Shown piece by piece: positions 60,801 through 64,000 of a stretch of DNA of 64,000 nucleotides. The position numbers and the translations under genes are program-made. Within the stretch, counting starts at the first letter, position 1; every line of letters begins with the position of its first letter. This DNA is from Sphagnum magellanicum (taxonomy: Eukaryota; Streptophyta; Sphagnopsida; Sphagnales; Sphagnaceae): NCBI GenBank assembly GCA_021904315.1, contig CM038908.1, positions 19,550,501-19,614,500 of the forward strand, in the 5' to 3' direction. The notes beneath the pieces are model-generated. The model saw only the letters and a list, made by a program, of their open reading frames with translations, was not told where the DNA came from and ran no database searches.

Positions 60801-61547
60801 TTTGCCTTGGTTCTTCATGTCTTCCACAAAACATCCATTTGGGTTAAATGTCACCTGTAAACCTTGTTCCACCATCTGGCCTACGGAGACCAATTTTTTT
60901 GTTATGGTTGGAACATGAAGTACATCTTTCAGGTACTTTGTTTGCCCATCTTGCATGGACAATGGCACCTTGCCAATTTGTGTGATGGGATGTGTAGTGT
61001 CATCACCAGTTTCCACAAACCCTGGTGTCTTCAAATCCTTTACGTCTCTAAACCATTCTCCATGGCTAGTCATGTGGTTTGAAGCTCCAGAATCCACATA
61101 CCAGACATTGTTGTCTGATACACCTCCTATCATTGAATTTGCCATGTGCTGCATCACAAATAGTTGCTCATCACCTTCACCTTGATTGCTAGTTGATGCA
61201 TAATTCCCTTGTTGCAGCTTTCCACTTCGTGCATCATGCTCCCTTTGATAATAGTTCTTGGCCATGTGCCAAGGTTTCCCGCAGTAGTAACAATTTGAAT
61301 CATTATTTGGTTGTTGACTTCGATGGCTTCCACCACGACCTCCACGACTTCCTCGACTTCCTCTTCTTCCAAAGTTTCCTCGTCCACCTCCATGAGCTTG
61401 ACCTTCATGTTGATGATGTCCACCATGCGAGCTTCCGTGTCGACCTCGAAATGAAGTTTTACCGCCTTTGCCTCTACCTCTATTGGTATTTGAGTAGAAA
61501 GCACTTTCTTGTGATCCTCCATGGGATGAAGTACCAACAATTCTCAT
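57822..61547 (-). CDS. Copia Gag C-terminus plus Pol polyprotein (1,241 codons open)
   Basis: This open frame holds the Gag nucleocapsid end and all Pol enzymes. Residues 22-77 are Gly/Arg-rich. A zinc knuckle lies at 86-99 (C86, C89, H94, but Tyr at 99 where the last Cys belongs). Protease DSGA is at 152-155. The GAG-pre-integrase HHCC finger uses H288, H293, C324 and C327. The integrase core has Asn at 355 where the first catalytic Asp is expected, then D417 and E453, separated by exactly 35 residues. RT spans about 740-980 with D828 and CVDD at 913-916 where YVDD is usual. RNase H shows D1077, E1118 and D1154. The listed start ATG at 61547 is internal: the same frame continues upstream through a TAG at 61623-61625 into gag, so translation in a working relative would start at 62123. 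The C-terminus overlaps the PPT and LTR. Confidence 0.9.
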   Translation of the reverse strand: MRIVGTSSHGGSQESAFYSNTNRGRGKGGKTSFRGRHGSSHGGHHQHEGQAHGGGRGNFGRRGSRGSRGGRGGSHRSQQPNNDSNCYYCGKPWHMAKNYYQREHDARSGKLQQGNYASTSNQGEGDEQLFVMQHMANSMIGGVSDNNVWYVDSGASNHMTSHGEWFRDVKDLKTPGFVETGDDTTHPITQIGKVPLSMQDGQTKYLKDVLHVPTITKKLVSVGQMVEQGLQVTFNPNGCFVEDMKNQGKLIAKGERNGRMFTLDVNMPEVNSMLFTHGKGVGDIGIWHKRVGHVNLQRLKLMEKQNLVGGLPKFGAEEVMSKVCEACQLGKQARHPFPTQTTHVSSKPLEMIHSNVWTTKKESIGGCKYYVSFIDDHTRKVWVYFMKHKGEVFQHFLHFKAMVEKEKGVSIKCLRSDGGGEYFSNEFSEYLKEHGIQRKYSCIYSPQQNGVAERKNRHIAEIARAMLNEKNLPNYFWAEAVATVVYIMNQTPTTAVHGMTPEEKFTGNKPDVSHLRVFGCIAYVHVPDEKRSKLDPKAEKCIFIGYSSEQKGYRCFSPSTWKLQVSRDVVFDEMASWYSPLKVAEDGEARNGDVSSNVEQESQLISGPQESPISGSSSTPWKGRLRSSNIVHGSSQTSSRNPHVDGESSESEKSEGEESRIALVPTPGARMAKKALKTPNNNSGVRRSTRIKYPVQRLTYDGFVAHHYAYMVRVIQEVEPTCFEQAVGNLKWDNAMDEEMAALDANATWELVALPKDKKSIGCKWVYKVKHNADGSVSRYKARLVAKGYAQTYGINYEETYSPVAKMTTVRAIIAMAATKGWSLHQMDVKNAFFHGDLQEEVYMEQPPGYVDQTHPNLVCRLKKALYGLKQAPRAWSDKIGQYLVTSGFQTSNADFSLYVKKTNHGIVVIVICVDDLIITGDSDADISDLKKLLKQKFEMKDLGELRYFLGIEVIQSPKGIWLLQRQYALNKLSEYGMTGCKPISIPLEQNVKLSADEGDLVEDTTMYRRIVASLIYMTITRPDLSYVVGVVSQFMQTPRKPHLDAVRRILRYIKHTLQCGIFYEAKSELQVHGYTDADWASNVSDRRSTSGFMFSFGSGAINWSSKKQPTVALSSMEAEYRGAAIAACEVVWLQKLLSDLGQSVDAPVVIYCDNISSILLANNLVYHARTKHIEVHYHFIREKVLAKEIDLIHVSTEDQVADIFTKALGTDKLRKFRKMLGVLEVDLSLRGSVENSSSTS
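57850..57860 (-). other. Polypurine tract of the copia element
   Basis: TTAAGGGGGAG immediately inside the 3' LTR, the usual plus-strand DNA primer of copia elements. It is also translated as part of the Pol C-terminus (LRGSVEN). Confidence 0.9.
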
Positions 61548-61622
61548 CTCTTCACTTATAAGTAGTGTTATTAAATCTTGGAAGTTGGGAAATGTTTCTC
61601 GAACTGCAATTGAAGTACAGAA

Positions 61623-62123
61623 CTAGCTATAGTCTTTTCCAAGTCCATTTAAGGTCACGGCCACTAAATCTTCATCATCTACAGGGGCTCCTATAGATGC
61701 AAGAGCATCTGCAAGGTTTTTCACCTTTGTAGAATAGTCATTGATGTTCATTTTGTTTTTCTGGAGATTATGCAACTCTTGCTTGAGCTGCATTTTGCGG
61801 GCTTGTGTATTGGTGCTATACATATTCACCAATGTATCCCAAGCTTGCTTGGGTGATTTTGCATCTTGAATATGCACAATCATGGAATCGGACACACTCA
61901 CAGAAAGCCAATACAAGACTTTCCTTTCTTTTTCATGCCAAGTTTTATTGGCTTGAATTTGCTGTTGTGTGGGGTTTTCTGGGAGAGGAGGTTATGTCTC
62001 ATCACCAATTATGAATTCCCAGTAGCCTTTCCCCATCAAGAAATTCATAATCCTAAATTTCCACACTTGGAAATTGTGCTTGTCTAGTTTCTCAATTGCA
62101 ATTTGAGAAAGGCTGTCCGCCAT
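61623..62123 (-). pseudogene. Copia gag N-terminal part with two premature stops
   Basis: Starts at ATG 62121-62123 (MADSLSQIAIEKLDKHNF) and continues in the same frame as the long Pol frame. It covers the DUF4219/UBN2-type retrotransposon Gag region: W-F-N-FL-GKGYW near the start, then ARKMQLKQELHNLQ and VTLNGLGKDYS. A TAA at 61992-61994 (codon 44) and a TAG at 61623-61625 (codon 167) interrupt it. It normally makes the capsid protein that packages element RNA in the cytoplasm. Both stops could come from single transitions. Confidence 0.85.
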
Positions 62124-63345
62124 CTCTCAAGGCACCACTCAATGTCTTCTTGAGGTTTCACAATGATTTTAATTCCTTCCTTGGGTTTCTAGGGTTAGGG
62201 TTAGGGTTTTCCTTCCTTAGGTTTCTAGGATTAGGGTTAGGGTTAGGGCTGAACCATATGAACCTTACATATGTATGTATGTCTTGAGTATTATACGAAA
62301 TTCTATACTATACATAGGTTTTACGTATAGGTACGTATCTCGTATAATATTTCGTATGGTATTAAGTACATGATTACATACCACACTTTTGTAGGAAGGT
62401 CTTGATAATGTATTTGCGCTTCCCAATCTCCAAACTCCTTCCTTCAAGTTCTCCCAAGATGTACTTGCTCCACTTCAAAACTTTGCTTTGATGTCTTCTC
62501 AAAATAACTTTTGTCACAGCAACTTTGCAAAGCTACTCCACACACATATGACCTTGAATCGTTCTGAAATTCTGATGAAACATGGACAACTATGTCTACT
62601 AACTTCTCTCAAAATTTCAGCTCATTTAACTTCACAAAATGGGAGATCTTGCTACTTCTTTGAAGTCATCTCAAACTGGGACCTGAACACAAAATGACTT
62701 ACAACTTGCTCTCAGAAACTCCAAAATCCTTGAGATTTTGGGAGACACATAAGATATATGTCTTCTATATCTGTTCAAAATTTCAGCTCTATTAATGATG
62801 AACACAAAGAGATATCACTTTCAAAAGAAAGTGACTTCAAAACTAAGATTGAAACTTTAAATGCTTGGATCTCTCTCAATATAAATTCAAATGACATGAA
62901 ATTTCTCTCACACATGTATTCCTATATGATCTATAAGATCCCAAAGCTGCAGATCCAAAAAGGCTCAAACAAAGGAGATATGACCAAAAAACCAAATCTG
63001 ACACAGAATCTTCAAAAGCTCATAACTCTCACAAAACATGTCCTTTTCTTTTGAAAATTTGAGAATAGAAGCATCTTATAGTCTTTTATAATCCCTCCAA
63101 GTTTCACTTCAAGATCTTTTCACAATAGATCTAGATCTAGGTTTAAGGATCTGACTTCCACAACTTTGATATGTTGGTCTCCTCTCACCTCTTTTCTTTT
63201 CTTTTCTTTCTCTTCACTTCTTTCCTTTCCCTTTTTCTCTTTTGCACTTGAAAAACTCCTATGATATTACTAGAGACTCTCAAGCTCTAGTTCTAGAGAC
63301 TTTCTAGCTCTAGACCTTTTTCAACTTTCTCACCAAACAACCTAA
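62124..63345 (-). other. Copia 5' leader between PBS and gag, ~1.2 kb
   Basis: A long untranslated leader. It contains a 36-bp tandem duplication with TTAGGG-type repeats (62175-62250), an AT-rich patch with TACGAAAT / ATTTCGTA palindromes (62285-62385), and two copies of CAAAATTTCAGCTC about 150 bp apart (near 62610 and 62774). Plus-strand frames here are antisense to the element and lack motifs. Confidence 0.7.
62175..62250. repeat. Tandem 36-bp duplication with TTAGGG-type telomere-like repeats
   Basis: CCTTCCTTGGGTTTCTAGGG at 62175 recurs as CCTTCCTTAGGTTTCTAGG at 62211. Each is followed by two to three GGGTTA units. Confidence 0.85.
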
Positions 63346-63357
63346 GCTCTGATACCA
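63346..63357 (-). other. Primer-binding site for initiator tRNA-Met
   Basis: TGGTATCAGAGC directly abuts the inner end of the 5' LTR (63358). This is the standard copia PBS, complementary to the 3' end of plant initiator tRNA-Met. Confidence 0.93.
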
Positions 63358-63670
63358 TGTTAACAAATAGGAGATCTACTCAAGTGCAAACATAAATCTT
63401 TATTGAAAGGAGAGTACAACATAATGCTCACAACACAAAACACAACATCAAGAACTCTCCAAGGTTTTTGTCACAAGAAATACACAAACTTGTGTAATGA
63501 AGAAAAGAGAAGCAAATCATCAACACCAAGGTATTTAACTACAAGACCAAACCACAAATAACCAAACTAAAATAAGTAACGAAAGTAATTCAACCTTGTG
63601 AAAGTAACCTAGTTACTTTCCTACTCCAGTAACTAATGAAAACTAACTAGTTGAGCTTGAATTCTCAATA
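63358..63670 (-). repeat. 5' LTR of the copia element
   Basis: Matches the 3' LTR at 305 of 313 positions. The outermost minus-strand bases are TATT instead of TGTT, so the canonical TG tip has mutated. It would supply the element's promoter. Confidence 0.92.
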
Positions 63671-64000
63671 GAACTTGGGTATGAACACATAAATTAAATA
63701 CCACACCCGCCTAATATGTAGTCTATTGTCTGGCTAGTATTCACTACATATTTAGGATTTGAGGTTTTGTGGACCAATTCTTTTAATGTGAAGGAGATTC
63801 ATGTTTCCACTCAAACCTTGAAAAAGTTACAATGCTTCACCTCTATCCAGGTGTTGTTTGCACTCATAAAAAGCTAAGGTTAAGGTGATGGAAAAGGGGG
63901 GTCACTATAATGAGTAATGAAGAGGAGAGAAGGAACACACTACAAATCTTTTCAAATTTGTGTTTTAGCAATGGCTACAACAAATGTTTGTGCGGTTGAA
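63671..64000. other. Right flank, nothing recognised
   Basis: No coding block or repeat can be defended in the last 330 bases. Confidence 0.4.

Larger units (their letters stand above)
57537..63670 (-). mobile_element. Full-length Ty1/copia LTR retrotransposon, 6.13 kb
   Basis: Two 313-bp LTRs bound a minus-strand element with primer-binding site, gag, protease, integrase, reverse transcriptase, RNase H and polypurine tract in the order integrase before RT, which defines copia. LTRs differ at 8 positions, all transitions, so insertion is fairly recent compared with the rest of the window. Gag contains two in-frame stops and several catalytic or ligand residues of Pol are changed, so the copy is probably not self-sufficient. 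The flanks (TATGA left, GAACT right) do not match, so no target duplication is visible. Confidence 0.95.

Noticed and set aside
58096..61561. Many plus-strand open frames of 60-122 codons across the copia Pol region
   Set aside because: They are antisense shadows of the long minus-strand Pol frame and have no motifs of their own.
62758..63054. 98-codon plus-strand frame in the copia leader
   Set aside because: Antisense to the element, no recognisable domain, and composition follows the leader's A-richness.
63679..63684. GTATGA as the copia target duplication
   Set aside because: It lies nine bases beyond the LTR end, so it does not abut the element; chance is likely.

Overview
This window looks like a low-gene-density stretch of a land-plant nuclear genome. 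It is AT-rich, mostly CpG-poor and full of decayed transposons, tandem arrays and simple repeats. Evidence for a plant: a complete Ty1/copia element of plant type with an initiator-tRNA-Met primer site, several CACTA-type DNA elements, and pseudogenes with short GT..AG introns of 80-115 bp. The species cannot be named from sequence alone; a large repeat-rich genome such as a gymnosperm or fern is plausible but is inference. I see no intact host protein-coding gene, no rRNA or tRNA gene and no CRISPR array.

Layout. 0-6.5 kb: AT-rich filler with a poly-G tract, a decayed unknown gene and a tandem duplication. 6.5-9.2 kb: a 2.6-kb non-autonomous CACTA element. 9.2-12.6 kb (minus): a decayed gene whose N-terminal part looks ParB-like and whose C-terminal part looks like a beta-class N6/N4 amino-methyltransferase. 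12.7-15.3 kb: a purine-rich array of hairpin-bearing units, split by a 0.77-kb terminal-inverted-repeat insertion. 18.9-21.3 kb (plus): a decayed MULE-like transposase gene. 22.2-25.2 kb: a second member of the same CACTA family, carrying a 360-bp higher-order repeat built of 20-bp monomers. 26-40 kb: MITEs, minisatellite arrays in both orientations and dispersed repeats. 40-50 kb: less AT-rich sequence with a 112-bp triplication and possible promoter elements near 48.2-48.7 kb, but no convincing exon. 50.4-54.0 kb (minus): a decayed multi-exon gene resembling Crypton-type/DUF3504 tyrosine recombinases, interrupted by a CpG-rich 0.5-kb segment. 57.5-63.7 kb (minus): a full-length copia retrotransposon.

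Nothing here forms a working operon-like unit. The coherent functional unit is the copia element (LTR, PBS, gag, protease, integrase, RT, RNase H, PPT, LTR). It has a 1,241-codon open frame, but gag has two stops and key residues of the zinc knuckle and integrase are altered. The most unusual contents are two ghost genes with prokaryote- or transposon-like enzyme domains: the ParB-like/methyltransferase fusion and the tyrosine recombinase. All family assignments come from reading motifs by eye; no database search was run.
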